From Cricetomys ansorgei (taxonomy: Eukaryota > Chordata > Mammalia > Rodentia > Nesomyidae): a stretch of DNA of 64,000 nt. The stretch's first letter is position 1. Each line of letters begins with the position of its first letter. Below, in pieces: positions 22,511-32,643 of this stretch. The notes beneath the pieces are model-generated. The model had not been told where the DNA came from and did not search any database. It saw only the letters and a list, made by a program, of their open reading frames with translations. Both the position numbers and the translations under genes were made by a program. The stretch spans positions 25,820,001 through 25,884,000 of the forward strand of contig JAMJFZ010001131.1 in the NCBI GenBank assembly GCA_026225945.1, in the 5' to 3' direction.

Positions 22511-22729
22511 AAAAAAAGATTACTTTATTGTTGTTTTATGTGTAAGAGTGTTTTGCCTGCACGTATGTGCACCATATGCATACATTGTCTGGGAGAAACA
22601 GCAGAGGGCGTTGAATGCCCTGGAACTGGAGTTACAGACAGTTATGAGTTACCACGTGCTGGGAACTGAACCCACGTTCTCTGTGAGAGCAAGTTCTTTT
22701 TACTACTGAGCCATTGATGACTCCAGCCC
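22511..22729 (-). mobile_element. B3/B2-type SINE
   Basis: The reverse complement of a tRNA-derived SINE: 'aaaaagattactttattg', 'tttgcctgcacgtatgtgca', 'ctggaactggagttacagac', 'gtgctgggaactgaacccac' and 'actgagccattg…ccagcccc'. The A-rich tail faces left. Confidence 0.92.
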
Positions 22730-22937
22730 CGAGAAGCACTTACATCTTACCTGAAAGCAATTTACTAACAGCTGTGAAGGTATTACCCCTTATTTACTTA
22801 TTTCTTAAAATGTCACTGTTAGCTTCCTCCCTTACGTTTTTTAAATTCAGAGAATTAATTTTTATGTAAGCTGTTAAAAGGAGACCAAATCTGATCTGTT
22901 TTCTTTATGGACACCATGCCTTCCCCCTCCCCCACCT

Positions 22938-22940
<3 letters not shown>
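22730..22940. other. Unassigned short stretch
   Basis: Nothing recognised between the B3 SINE and the GT repeat. Confidence 0.45.
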
Positions 22941-22996
<56 letters not shown>

Positions 22997-23002
22997 GCAT
23001 GT
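22941..23002. repeat. (GT)n microsatellite
   Basis: About 25 perfect GT units, then a few GC-interrupted ones. Likely polymorphic. Confidence 0.97.
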
Positions 23003-23582
23003 GTCTGTGGTGGGTGTTGAAGCTTGAACATGCTGGACAACCCACCTGGTCCCAGCCCCACCCCACGGCCAGCATTTCTTTAGAAGTCTATTCTCCCTTT
23101 GCTGTTGTAATGGCCTCTCTGTCATGATCCACACAGGAGCTCTCTGTTCTGTTTCTTCCTAGCATTCCACACCAGTGTTTTCGTTAACACTCTGTGTAGT
23201 AATTCTTCACAACCACTTAGATGAATTCTTCCCCTCCTGGCTCAATTACTCAAGATTATCCTTATTTCTTCCCCAGGCATTGTAAATACAGCTTGTGTGA
23301 TTATGTGCACACCCAAACACACAGAAGGGGAAGTTGGGGAATGGGGAACTTGCAATTTCAATCTGTGCTCTGTTAAGCTTATTGATTCTAGAAGACATTG
23401 CATCTTTACAGTGTTAGCCAATTCACAGCAAAAACTAACTGTACATGCATTGTCCTTTTGTAACATATTGCCATTTTTCCCTGTAGAGTTTTCTTAAGCA
23501 TATTGCTTTTAATTTTGATGGTATTGTAGATTACAATCTAAGAATCTCATTTTGGAAGGCTTTCTCAGAACTCTTTCTGAGT
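23003..23582. other. Unassigned stretch
   Basis: Nothing recognised. The ORFs (74 aa minus at 23242-23466, 66 aa plus at 23297-23497) overlap on opposite strands. Confidence 0.5.
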
Positions 23583-23878
23583 GTGTGTGTGTGCCTGGGT
23601 GTAAAGGCCGGAGGACAACCTCAGATATCACTCCTCAGGCTCTGACAGACATTTTGATTTCTGATCAAGGCCTCTCGCCAGCCTGGAATTCACCAAGTAG
23701 CCTAGACTGTCTGGCCAGTGAGCCCTGGGGATCTGCTGTCTACAGTCTCCAACACTGGGATTACACGTGCATACCACCGTGCCCAGCTGTCTTTTGGTTT
23801 GTCTTTCACAGGTTCTAGGGGTCCAAATAGGGTCCTTGTGACCACACGGCAAGCACTGAGCTGTCTCCCCAGCCCCAA
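23583..23878 (-). mobile_element. B4 SINE, near full length
   Basis: The whole minus-strand B4 order is present: a GT-rich tail ('gtgtgtgtgtgtgcctgggt'), 'ggaggacaacctcagatatc', 'cactcctcaggctctgacag', the B1-like middle 'gggattacacgtgcatacca', then the tRNA-like head in reverse 'acggcaagcactgagctgtc' and 'tccccagcccc'. Confidence 0.9.
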
Positions 23879-23916
23879 ACTCTTAGTTCTTATCTTTAAG
23901 AAATGCTATCGATATG

Positions 23917-24258
23917 TGTGATAGTATTCATTCTAACTGTAAACTTGACTGAATGTAGAATCACCAGACACACCTCTGGGTGTGTCTACAGAGGTGTTTC
24001 CAAAGACTTACCTTAGAAGGGAGGACACACTCTGAACTTAGGTAGCAGGGCTCCACGCCCAGGATCCATGGGAAAAAGCAGGGGACGTGGGGGCTCCGAC
24101 CTTCCCTTCTCTCTGCTTCCTGATTTCGGATCGGCATCACTCTGGCGTCCCCATGCCTTTCCTGCCAGGATGGGCTGTATCCCCTCAAAACATAACCCAA
24201 AATTAACTCTTCATTTTGTCAGACATTTTTTGTCACAGCAACAAATACCTAGTAATAT
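23917..24258 (+). mobile_element. Rodent MaLR-type solo LTR, sense on plus
   Basis: Starts TGTGATAG (23917) and carries 'actgtaaacttgactgaatg', 'cctctgggtgtgtctacaga', 'ctctctgcttcctgatttcg' and 'ggatgggctgtatcccctca'. It ends 'gtcacagcaacaaataccta'. This is the same LTR type as at 6211, 25610, 52622 and 63701 but in the opposite orientation. The poly(A) signal has decayed (AATTAA). Confidence 0.82.
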
Positions 24259-24684
24259 CTGTATCTAGCTTTTCTTTTTTTTAATCTAGCAAACTTGATA
24301 AACCTTCTAATTAGTTTGAAATCATTATCTGAGGGTTTGGGGGGAATTTCTCCATAGACAATGATTGCTTGCAGCTAATCTAATCTTTTTCCTGTCTTTC
24401 TACACTTACTAAAACTAACTAGACTTTCTGATAGTAAAGTAAGTGTAAAATGTAACTTGCTGCATTTATCAATTAGCATTTTAGCCTTACTATTCCGAGG
24501 ATACGCCAGGTTGAGATTGTGGAACTGGCTTTATTATGTTTGAGTTGCTCATTTCATTTGGATTCCTTGTCTATGTTCACAACTAGTTCCGACACTGCTG
24601 TATTTTCTCTTTCCTGCATCAAGGTAATGCCGGACTTAAAAATGAGCTGGAGAGCATTCCCCCTCCTCATATTAAGAATAGCTG

Positions 24685-24868
24685 CACTGGATAGTGGTGG
24701 CGCACACCTTTAATCCCAGCACTCTGGAGACAGAGGCAGGCAGACCTCTATGAGTTCAAGGCCAGCCTGGTCTACATAGTGAGTTCCAGGACAGCCAGCG
24801 TTTCAACAGAGAAACCCTTCTCAAAAAAGCCAAATAAATTTTTAAAATTAATTAATTAATTAATTAAT
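24685..24868 (+). mobile_element. B1 SINE nested in L1
   Basis: 'gtggtggcgcacacctttaa', 'tcccagcactctggagacag' and 'gttcaaggccagcctggtct', with an A-rich tail that runs into (TTAA)n. The flanks 'aagaatagctg' (24674-24684) and 'taatagttg' (24869-24877) give a partial target-site duplication. L1 homology resumes right after it, so the B1 is the younger insertion. Confidence 0.94.
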
Positions 24869-24872
24869 TAAT
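24845..24872. repeat. (TTAA)n microsatellite in B1 tail
   Basis: Seven ATTA units where the SINE tail ends; tail-derived by position. Confidence 0.93.
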
Positions 24873-25555
24873 AGTTGTGGAATTAGAATTCTTTCTTGGG
24901 TGTTTGGTAGAATTGTTAGAGATGCCAGCAGGGTTGCTTTTACTTGTGAGGAGGCTGAAATTTCTAAGTGATTTTCAGATCTCCTATTTCTTCTTAAGTC
25001 TATTTGGATTATATATGTTTTTAGAGGAATTTGTCCATTTTTTTTCTTTTACAATACAAAGGTGGCTATATTTGTATTTCTAAAAGATGAGTTTAAAATA
25101 TCTTCTAATTTTAATTTGAATTTCTTTCTTATCCACTAATAATTTGGAAAGGAGTTTCTTAACCCCAAACATGCAGGTTCCTTCTAAGTATGATTTTATT
25201 ACCGATGTCTAAGTTAATTGCCTTGTTTGAGCTTGACAATCCATTTGATTTGGCCAGCTACAACAAACGCTTCCTGTATGCTTTCAGAGTTTGTGAATGT
25301 CGATCCCTTTTTCTGTTCGCTACCTTAGGAATTCTGTGGGCATGAACCCCATATTACTCTCTTGTTGCCTTCATAGAGAAAACTGTAGTTACTTCTTACT
25401 GCTATCATCTTTTACCTTTTGGTGTTCTAGAATTTGACCAAGATATCTTAATCTATGGACCTTTTAAGATCACCGTAAATAAAATTCACCTGCCTGCCCC
25501 AGTCTCTTCACATTGTTATCTTTCATTAGGAATGCGAAACTTTTGTATCTCCCCC

Positions 25556-25587
25556 CTTCCCCTTCCTCCTCCTCCTCCTCCTCTTTC
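25556..25587. repeat. (TCC)n triplet repeat
   Basis: A short TCC run just upstream of the MaLR LTR. Confidence 0.88.
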
Positions 25588-25609
25588 TTTCCTTTTAAAT
25601 TTCTGTACG

Positions 25610-25989
25610 TGTCCAGTTTTCTTTCCTCTTGCTGTGATAAACAGCATAAAAGACCAAAAGCAACTTGGGGTGTGGTGGCCTGGGGAAGGGTTTATTTCTC
25701 TTACAGGTTGTAGCCCATTACTGTGGGAAGCCAAGGCAGAGACTCAAGGCAAGAGCTTGAGGAAGAAACCCCAGAGGAACGCTGTTTACTGGCTTGCTCC
25801 AAGGCTCACGTTAGCTACCTTTCTTATATAGCCCAGGCCCACCTGCCTAGGTATTTAGGCTAGTTTCTCCTACAACAGTTAGAAGTCAAGAAAATGCCCC
25901 ACATGACAATCTGATGGAGAAAATTCTTCACCAGAGGCTCCCTCCTCTTCCCTTTTGTGTAAAGTTGACAACCAAGATTAGCCATCATA
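25610..25989 (-). mobile_element. Rodent MaLR-type solo LTR, nearly complete
   Basis: The plus strand opens TGTCCAG, then 'cctcttgctgtgataaacag', 'accaaaagcaacttggggtg', 'ggaagggtttatttctctta' and 'ggcttgctccaaggctcacg', and closes 'gttgacaaccaagattagcc'. The minus strand carries AATAAA about one sixth of the way from its 3' end, the usual LTR position. The 3' side abuts a GT repeat, which obscures any duplication. Confidence 0.87.
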
Positions 25990-26093
25990 GTGTGTGTGCG
26001 TGTGTGTATGTGTGTGCGTGTGTGTGCATGTGTGTGTGCGTGTGCGTGTGTGTGTGTGTGTGCATGTGTGTGTGCGTGTGTGTGCGTGTGCAA
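25990..26093. repeat. (GT)n microsatellite, GC/AT-interrupted
   Basis: About 104 bases of GT with regular GC and AT interruptions, open in several frames; the Cys/Val-rich ORFs are artefacts. Confidence 0.96.
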
Positions 26094-26211
26094 TAATTGC
26101 GCTATCCAAGCACCATCACTGCCCTCTAGTCTGTCACATGACTCTGCTGGAGGCTCTGTATGCTATGGGACATTTTTAATGGGAGCTCCTATTTTGTGAA
26201 CATATTTGGTA

Positions 26212-26418
26212 AGATTTTTTTAAAGATTCATCTTTATCGTTTTAAATTATGCGTATATGTCTATTTGTGTGAATATGCACACATGTGTTGGAGTGACTGT
26301 AGAAGCCAGATCTAGCGTTACAGGCATCGTGAGTCACCAGCCTAGGTGCTGGGAGCCAAAGTTAGGTCCTCTGCAAGACAGCAATGTGCTCTCTTAACCA
26401 CTGAGCCACTTCTCCTGT
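26212..26418 (-). mobile_element. B3/B2-type SINE, diverged
   Basis: 'tttttttaaagattcatctt', 'agaagccagatctagcgtta', 'ggtgctgggagccaaagtta' and 'gctctcttaaccactgagcc' give the reverse complement of a B3-type SINE, with its T-rich tail complement on the left. Confidence 0.85.
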
Positions 26419-27944
26419 ACTTGGAAAGCTGTTGATGGTTTCCAACAGAGAGAACTTTGTTTGTTCTTGTGAGGTTGCCAGGTTACTAAAAACCTCAAAT
26501 ATTTTAAACCACATATTCCCATTGAGAGCTTTAGATGACCCAGGTAGCAAGAAGTCACATAAATTGTAACCTATGGTTAAGAAACCAAGAGAATATTTCC
26601 TCCTGACTGTCCTCACAGCTGGTAAGACGCTTACATTTCACAGGGAGAAGACAGGCTTTCTTCTAGCTCTTAACTGGCATGGAGCCCTTGTAAGCGTCCA
26701 CAGGGACCCCTCTGTAGCCTTCCTACTCTCTAAGTTTTGCCTTCCTACGCACTAAGTGGTGAGAGAGCTCCCAATTTCAGCTGGGCTTGGGAAATCCCTC
26801 AGAGTGCAAGCTAACTTGAGTGCTACCCTCCTCTAATCCTACTTTAATGCCTTAAATTAGTTGTGTTTGCTTCAGAGTGTGTCTTGGCTTCTGAATAGCT
26901 AGCTTAGCAGCAAACCAGAAAAGACACTGGAAGAAGTCAGGGTATCTCGCTGTTTGTAGCAGAGCCTCTAGCTCATTGTTTTGAGAATTGAGTTTCAAAT
27001 TTACTGCTTTAACTTGAGCCTTAGTCTTGGTTAAAATGCAAATCCCCAGGCCTGAGCCTGGGCAGCATGCCTTCCAGTGTTGTCTCTAGACAACCTCCTG
27101 AAAATTCAGTCCCATGCTGTAAATGCCAACTTTGGGTCCTTATCTCTAACTTCCTAACTTAACACCTCAAGGTGCAGGGAGGAAAAAATTTTTATTAAGT
27201 GTCTCAATGTTTTTGCCAAATTGTTATCCATCCCTTATTCTTTTGTACAAATTTATTTCAGATACTTTTCTGAAATAACACTTTCTAAAGCCAAAACTTA
27301 GGAATCTTGGTATCTGAAGGAAAAAAGCTTTCAGATATGACCTACAAACAAACAAACAAGTCAAGACTTTCTGAATGCCAAAGTTGGAGATGCTTCCTTC
27401 ATCCCTAACCTTCACTACTGATTATTTAGTCTCAACTAGGAGATAAATTGTAATACAGAATCTTCTTGAGATTATGCAAAAGAAAAATTATGAGATTTAT
27501 CCTTCAGTCTCTTATAGAGAAGCCTTGGATCCTTAAAAAGATTAAATGGTTTCTTCTACACAGGTTAAAAAAAAACTTTATAGAAATATGCTTGAGCATA
27601 ACTCCAACTATTCTGATGGTAGATCGTCTTTGAAATGGTTTTATTAGCTTAAAAGATTTGCATATTTTAAAACTATCTGTCCTATATAAAAATAATTTTA
27701 TATTATCCTGTTTATAAAGTCAAATTAGCATGTGTTCAAAGTTAAATATAGAAAGATATGCTCAAAAGGTTTAAGGAGAAATTAAAATAACCCCAAGGCC
27801 ATCATCACGCTGAGAACACTGTGGCCAACATGTCCATGTATGCCATGTGGATGTACAATTTGTCTTTATGTAATGGATCATTTTTCTTATGTAAGCACTG
27901 GCTTTTCAAAAGCAGGACAATTTTGTTCACATTGTCTTGGAATT
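26419..27944. other. Unassigned AT-rich stretch
   Basis: About 1.5 kb with no recognised repeat or gene; strongly AT-rich at 27430-27800. Confidence 0.5.
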
Positions 27945-28060
27945 ATTTTTTTTAATCAAAGTTTATTATGCCTCTGTTTCCACTTCTATAAATGTGAATT
28001 TTAGGAAGCAGAGTAGCGTTTTGTTACATTTAGCATCTAACACAGCACCAGGCACTGGTG
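27945..28060 (+). mobile_element. Possible MIR SINE remnant
   Basis: 'cctctgtttccacttctata' then 'tagcatctaacacagcacca' and 'ggcactgg' mimic the MIR sense order (ctcagtttcctcatctg … gcttagcacagtgcctggc). Confidence 0.5.
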
Positions 28061-28139
28061 GGTCTGTTCTTTACTTTCCACAAATATTTCCCACCCATCT
28101 TGCCCTGCCTCTTGAAAGGGTTTAAGAAAATGGGGGAAA

Positions 28140-28660
28140 TGTGAGGCCGGAGACCCCAGGCCCTTAATCCTAAACTCTTAACAGGACATTCCAGAACTCC
28201 CTGTTCCAGGAACTAGCCCACCCCAGAAACCACAAAACAATTATTGTCAGGCTTAATTCAAGAGCACTGTGACCCAGCCCACATTCCTAAAATGAGCGGC
28301 GGCTACAGGCACCGCCTAATAGCCTTGGGCAAGGGACTTTACCCTAAGTGTACATTTCCTGGTGCCCGTGACCTTGCTATCATCAACTTAAAGGTTAACT
28401 GGCCCCTACCTATCAAAATGAGAAAACAATTTGGGGACCAATCAACTTGTACCAATTCGGTTTATGCCCAACAACTGTATAAAAAGCTTCACCGTTTGCT
28501 CCTTGGGGCCGGCTTCTATCCTGCGTGTTAGAACGGTCCCAGTGCACTGGAATAAATCCTCTTGCTATTTGCATCGATATCCCGTCTGTGAGTCTCTGTG
28601 GGGATGTGGCGTTCCGGTTTGGACCCTGGGGGTCCCAGTTTGGATCCCTGAAGTCCAACA
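28140..28660 (+). mobile_element. Solo LTR of gammaretrovirus-like (class I ERV) organisation
   Basis: The block starts TGTGAGGCCGG (28140) and ends CCAACA (28660). It has a promoter-like TATAAAAAG (28478-28486), then AATAAA (28551-28556) 73 bases downstream, followed by 'cctcttgctatttgcatcg'. This U3-R-U5 spacing and the sequence after the poly(A) signal are typical of gammaretroviral-type LTRs. Nothing after 28660 looks like a tRNA primer-binding site and no gag or pol follows, so it is a solo LTR. The 4-6 base flanks do not match. The ORFs at 28244-28667 are incidental. Confidence 0.72.
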
Positions 28661-29319
28661 CCTCTAAGTGCCCCCTATGAAGTCAACCACTGACTTTCCA
28701 GGCAAGGCAGCCATTCGACATTTATGGTATTACCATTGAACCCCAATACCTTCCAAAGTGAGTTCCCAAAGTGGCCTGGCAGAGGCAGTGCAGCAAGATA
28801 CCATAAAGACAGAGAGAGCACAGGAAATTCCATTGAAAAGCATTTGAGTTCAGAAATGCTCAGAGAAAAAGACAGCAGCAGGGGCAGAACTGAAAAGTTC
28901 TTTGATGGTTCAAGACCACAGAGGTTACAGAGGATCAAGTCTACAACACATCATCCATATAAAGACGGGACACGGAGAGGGGGCTACGGCAGAAGGGGTG
29001 CAGGAAGAAGCATTTGGTAGGAAGGAGCTAAGTCAGGTCAAGCTAGAGCAGGGGACAGACTCACAGGCTCAGGCTGCTGGTCCCTCCCTTGGGTCACCTC
29101 CCCCTCAGACTGGGAGTAGCCCATTTCTACGATTCCATTTGCTACTGATTCCGTCTTCTTAAATAATCTGTGATCTTACAGTCATATGCAATTCATCTAC
29201 CCACAGTTTAAGTCACTCTTCTCTTCCCAAGGCCTGAAGAATAGAAGTAGCACAGTTATTTTGATTGTTTAAGACTCAAGAGTTACTTAAGGTGGTGTAT
29301 TTGTTTTATTTTAGATTTA
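28661..29319. other. Unassigned stretch
   Basis: No repeat or gene recognised; purine-rich at 28800-29050, which explains the 86-98 aa ORFs rich in Arg and Gly. Confidence 0.5.
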
Positions 29320-29790
29320 TAGGTGGTTTTAAACGTATATAGAAATTTTTTGTAAGTTTCTTATTTCTAATTTCATTGCAATATGGCTAGGAGGTGTGAC
29401 CTATGCTATTTGCAGTTTTTGGAATCTGAGGGGTTTTTGTGGCTATGAATAGCCAGTATTTCTTCACATACCAAAAGAAATACCCATTCTCAGTGTGAAG
29501 GTGTATCATTTTGTGGTGTTAATAATATATTAAATATGTCTTTATTTTTGGCTTCCTAGTCTATCAGGAATTAAAACGTGGCCCAGAGAAGACCCTCTGA
29601 TCATCCTCCTTCTTATGGTTCCAGTGGTTTCTCTAGATAGTTTGCTAGGATTCATTTCTGAAGGAGTTAATTTTCTCTTTAATGCCAATCAATTGCCTGG
29701 ACGGCACGTGTCTGATGATAATACAGATACTTGCTTTCTCTCCGTGTATTTCCTGATACACCCTTAGCCATCCTTTCATTTTTAACCGTT
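29320..29790 (-). mobile_element. L1 ORF2-region fragment
   Basis: The antisense L1 order is seen: 'ttatttctaatttcattgca', 'atatggctaggaggtgtgac', 'ggggtttttgtggctatgaa', 'agaaatacccattctcagtg' and further on 'tgtctgatgataatacagat'. No intact frame remains. Confidence 0.72.
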
Positions 29791-29845
29791 CTGAATCATA
29801 TAAATATACATGTCACACAGACACACATCTGCCTCGACTGATGGT

Positions 29846-29907
29846 AGGCTCCAACCTAGAGTTGTGTACATGTTAGGCAAGTTCTCTACTCCAATCTCCA
29901 TTCCTAC
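29846..29907 (-). mobile_element. ID-like (tRNA-derived) SINE head, diverged
   Basis: 'aacctagagttgtgtacatg', 'ttaggcaagttctctactcc' and 'aatctccattcctaccct' resemble the reverse complement of the rodent ID element. It is not a functional tRNA: the arms do not pair well by eye. Confidence 0.5.
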
Positions 29908-30631
29908 CCTGCATGGAATCTTCTCCAGTGTGTCTCTGAGGGAAAGAGTCAGGATATGCTTGGACCTGTGTGGCAGTCTCTGGGATTGGTGGGCCCAATT
30001 CAGTCACCATCTAGCCATCTCCAGGCCTGTTGGTTTTCTTCCTGTTTCCTGTGCCGATGTTGGGTGTGGCTTTGGGATTTCCTGTTTTGTTAGGTGCGGC
30101 CACAGGATCCCCTTCCTTTGCAGTCAGGTGTGCTCCTGCCCTGCGTTCTAGCTAGTAGGATGTGGTGAGAGTGAAGTTTGTCTCTTTCCCCTCTGCTCTT
30201 TCTGGACCCTGTGCCAATGCCCAAGGCAGGCATGCAGATCACAGGTGTAGATAGAGCTTTCATCTGTCTGGAATCCCTGAATACCGTGAGACGCGGAGCC
30301 TTTCAGTACTGCTTGTTCTAGATGAGAGAGACTTGGGTGACGTTGCTTGCTATTACCAGCAGCTACTAAGCTGTCCTGTCACAGAACTAATGTGAACCCA
30401 TGCAAGAGAGCTCAGGGGAAGTGGGTCCTGAGACAGCAGCAGCAGCAACAGCAATGAACTTTGGCCCTAATAGTTGGGACCCAGACAGCCAGGAGTCTGA
30501 TATTAAAGAGCAAGAGGTGAAGACAAATTATTTGCAGGGACAAAATGGAAAACTTGCTATCAGGGATCATTTCAAGGTAGAGAAAATGCTTACTGTGCTC
30601 ACAGTTCTTTGGTGAGAGTGGAATGAAAGAA
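29908..30631. other. Unassigned stretch with a CAG run
   Basis: 30434-30453 is a short imperfect CAG/CAA run. The rest shows no recognised repeat. The 113-aa ORF at 29810-30151 overlaps the ID-like element and is not called. Confidence 0.5.
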
Positions 30632-30924
30632 GGTTTGTGCTGTGTGTGTGCACGGGGCTGCATTTGTGCTGTGTGTGTGCACAGGGCTGCATTTGTGCTG
30701 TATGTGTGCACGGGGCTGCATTTGTGCTGTGTGTGTGCACGGGGCTGCATTTGTGCTGTATTGTGCACGGGGTTGCATTTGTGCTGTGTGTGTACACGGG
30801 GCTGCATTTGTGCTGTGTGTGTACACGGGGCTGCATTTGTGCTGTGTGTGTGTGCACGGGGCTGCATTTGTGCTGTGTGTGTGCTCACAGGGCTGCATTT
30901 GTGCTGTGTGTGTGCACGGGGCTG
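30632..30924. repeat. Minisatellite, 10 units of 28-31 bp
   Basis: Ten tandem copies of a unit reading about 'catttgtgctgtgtgtgtgc' plus 'acggggctg'. Unit starts are 30632, 30661, 30690, 30719, 30748, 30776, 30805, 30834, 30865 and 30896. Seven are 29 bases; the fifth is 28; the eighth and ninth are 31 because of an extra GT or a 'gctcac' change. The array shows strong strand bias (G/T on plus). The units lack stops in all plus frames and on the minus strand, creating ORFs of up to 171 aa that are repeat artefacts. Confidence 0.97.
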
Positions 30925-32521
30925 CATTTGACAAGGTTTTAGGAGGAGCTCAAGAAGGAACTGCCTGGCTCAGAAAACAGAAATGAAACAAAATAGAATT
31001 CAAAAATTGGGGGCTTGGGCAGCAGGGAAGTTGATTGGCCCTAGAGCCCGAGAAACAGGAAAGTGGTCGGAAAGAAAAGGGCTTTGAGCACTTAAAGGCC
31101 TTTGGGACTCTGTTCCCAAGCAGAATGCTCATTAAGAATGTGGCGTTCTCTCCCAGGATGCACCAGGAACCACTGGAATGAAAGATAATAAAAGGGGCTG
31201 AATGAGAAAAAGAGAATTAGACTCAAGAATTATATCTAGGAAAGAATAGGGTGTGGCTCATGGCACAGAAACTTCCAGGAAGCAAATCTACTAGAAACTA
31301 TCAAGGGTTTGGAGAGAACTATGCAATCCGAGCACTTTGTTGCTACTGGGAAAGGTGACCCGTTTTGTCGCAGTATAACAATCCAGGAAGAACGGCTGAA
31401 GACATTCCTGCTACCTAAGACTTGGCAGAACAGCTGCGGTCCAGTTCTGAGTATCGTTTACCCTAACACCTGGAGGATCCCACAGCACCAGGCAGCCCAC
31501 TCTCACAGGCTGCCCTTTGTCTGTACTGGAACCTGACTGTGTGGTTGTGTGACTTTTACAGGGGAGACATAAACAAGAATTTGCACAACTCCTATAGAGC
31601 GCCAATGACAGATCGAAGAAAGGATGCTACCCATGTCTAGCTTAGTGAACTCGTTCTTGGGGTTGCTTACAAGCATATGTGTGAAGGGTTGTTAACAGCA
31701 TGGGTGACTCAAAGGCAGCTGCATCACTGAGGTGCCACCCCAGCACAGGTGACAAGCTCAAACACAGGTTAGGTTGGGGACATTCCTTTCTGGTAGTCTT
31801 TCCTGCTTATTTAACCTTGGGTGAGAAGCGGGTGGGACATGCAAATCTTGTAAATTCAGGCATTTACTGAGACTTGGGAGTTGCTACTTCTTGAGTTTTA
31901 AAGAGCCTCTCTGTGGGCTGTAGCGGGATGCTTGAAAGAAGGTTTTGCTATTTTGGTTTCTTTAAAAATGCAACACGGCGTTTGGACTAGGTTTCTGTCC
32001 CCATCCCTGGTGTGGTGAATGATTATGAGTTTGATTTAGAAGGCTCAATGCCGCTGGCTATAATTTGGTTATGGGCAGCTGTTTTGCCATGTGTAGCTTG
32101 TTCTAGGGATTGTGTACCACTTGGATTATGGGAAGTTTTGTTTAGAGTATATAAGGGCGGAAGCCCAGAGAGCCAGGGCAGGTTGGTGGTTGGCTTGTCC
32201 ATTTGTCCATTGTTGGTTTGTTGATTCTTGCATGAATTTTTTTCTTTCTACCCTTCCTTTCTCTTTCCCTAAATTGAGGGTAAAAGATTGTAGTGAACAA
32301 CCACAGTGAGCTAGAGGGTTTGAATTCAGAGAAAGTTTCTGTACAATTTTTCTGTGAAATGTCTGTGAAGTTTCTGAACAGCAAGGCTGTCTGCAACAGG
32401 GAAGAGGTGCCAAGGCAAGAGGTCTCATCCACCCTGTAACTCTCCCTCACCCTAAACCTTACCCTTCAAACTCGGGGAGTGCGGCTAAGGTTCCCCACTG
32501 CGCCCCTCACTTCTTCCTCCC
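30925..32521. other. Unassigned stretch
   Basis: About 1.6 kb with no recognised repeat or gene. ORFs are at most 102 aa and conflict between strands (32112-32450). Confidence 0.5.
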
Positions 32522-32643
32522 TCTTCTTTTTTATTTGAAGACCTGGTCTTGCTGTTGTAGTCCCGAGTGGCCTGAAACTTGCCGCGACCCCCCGCCTCTG
32601 CGTCTGAGTGTTGGGTGTACACGTATGCCAACCATACCTGGCT
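32522..32643 (-). mobile_element. Old B1-type SINE (PB1-like)
   Basis: 'gaagacctggtcttgctgtt', 'gtagtcccgagtggcctgaa', 'gcctctgcgtctgagtgttg' and 'gtacacgtatgccaaccata' follow an early B1 in reverse complement. Confidence 0.75.

Larger units (their letters stand above)
24470..25510 (-). mobile_element. L1 ORF2-region fragment, interrupted by a B1
   Basis: The plus strand matches antisense L1 ORF2: 'ccttgtctatgttcacaact', 'gcatcaaggtaatgccggac' and 'gagcattccccctcctcat', then after the B1 'ggtgtttggtagaattgtta', 'tagaggaatttgtccatttt' and 'ctttcttatccactaataat'. The part after about 25150 is more diverged. Reading frames are broken throughout. Confidence 0.82.

Noticed and set aside
28140..29320. 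Provirus following the 28140 LTR
   Set aside because: No primer-binding site or coding sequence follows; the downstream sequence is unassigned.
30632..30924. CRISPR-like tandem array
   Set aside because: Units are contiguous with no unique spacers and the sequence is a rodent genome; it is a minisatellite.
30412..30986. ORFs of up to 171 aa on both strands, with repeated peptide units
   Set aside because: The 29-bp minisatellite lacks stops in every frame concerned; repeat proteins in several frames on both strands at once are artefacts.
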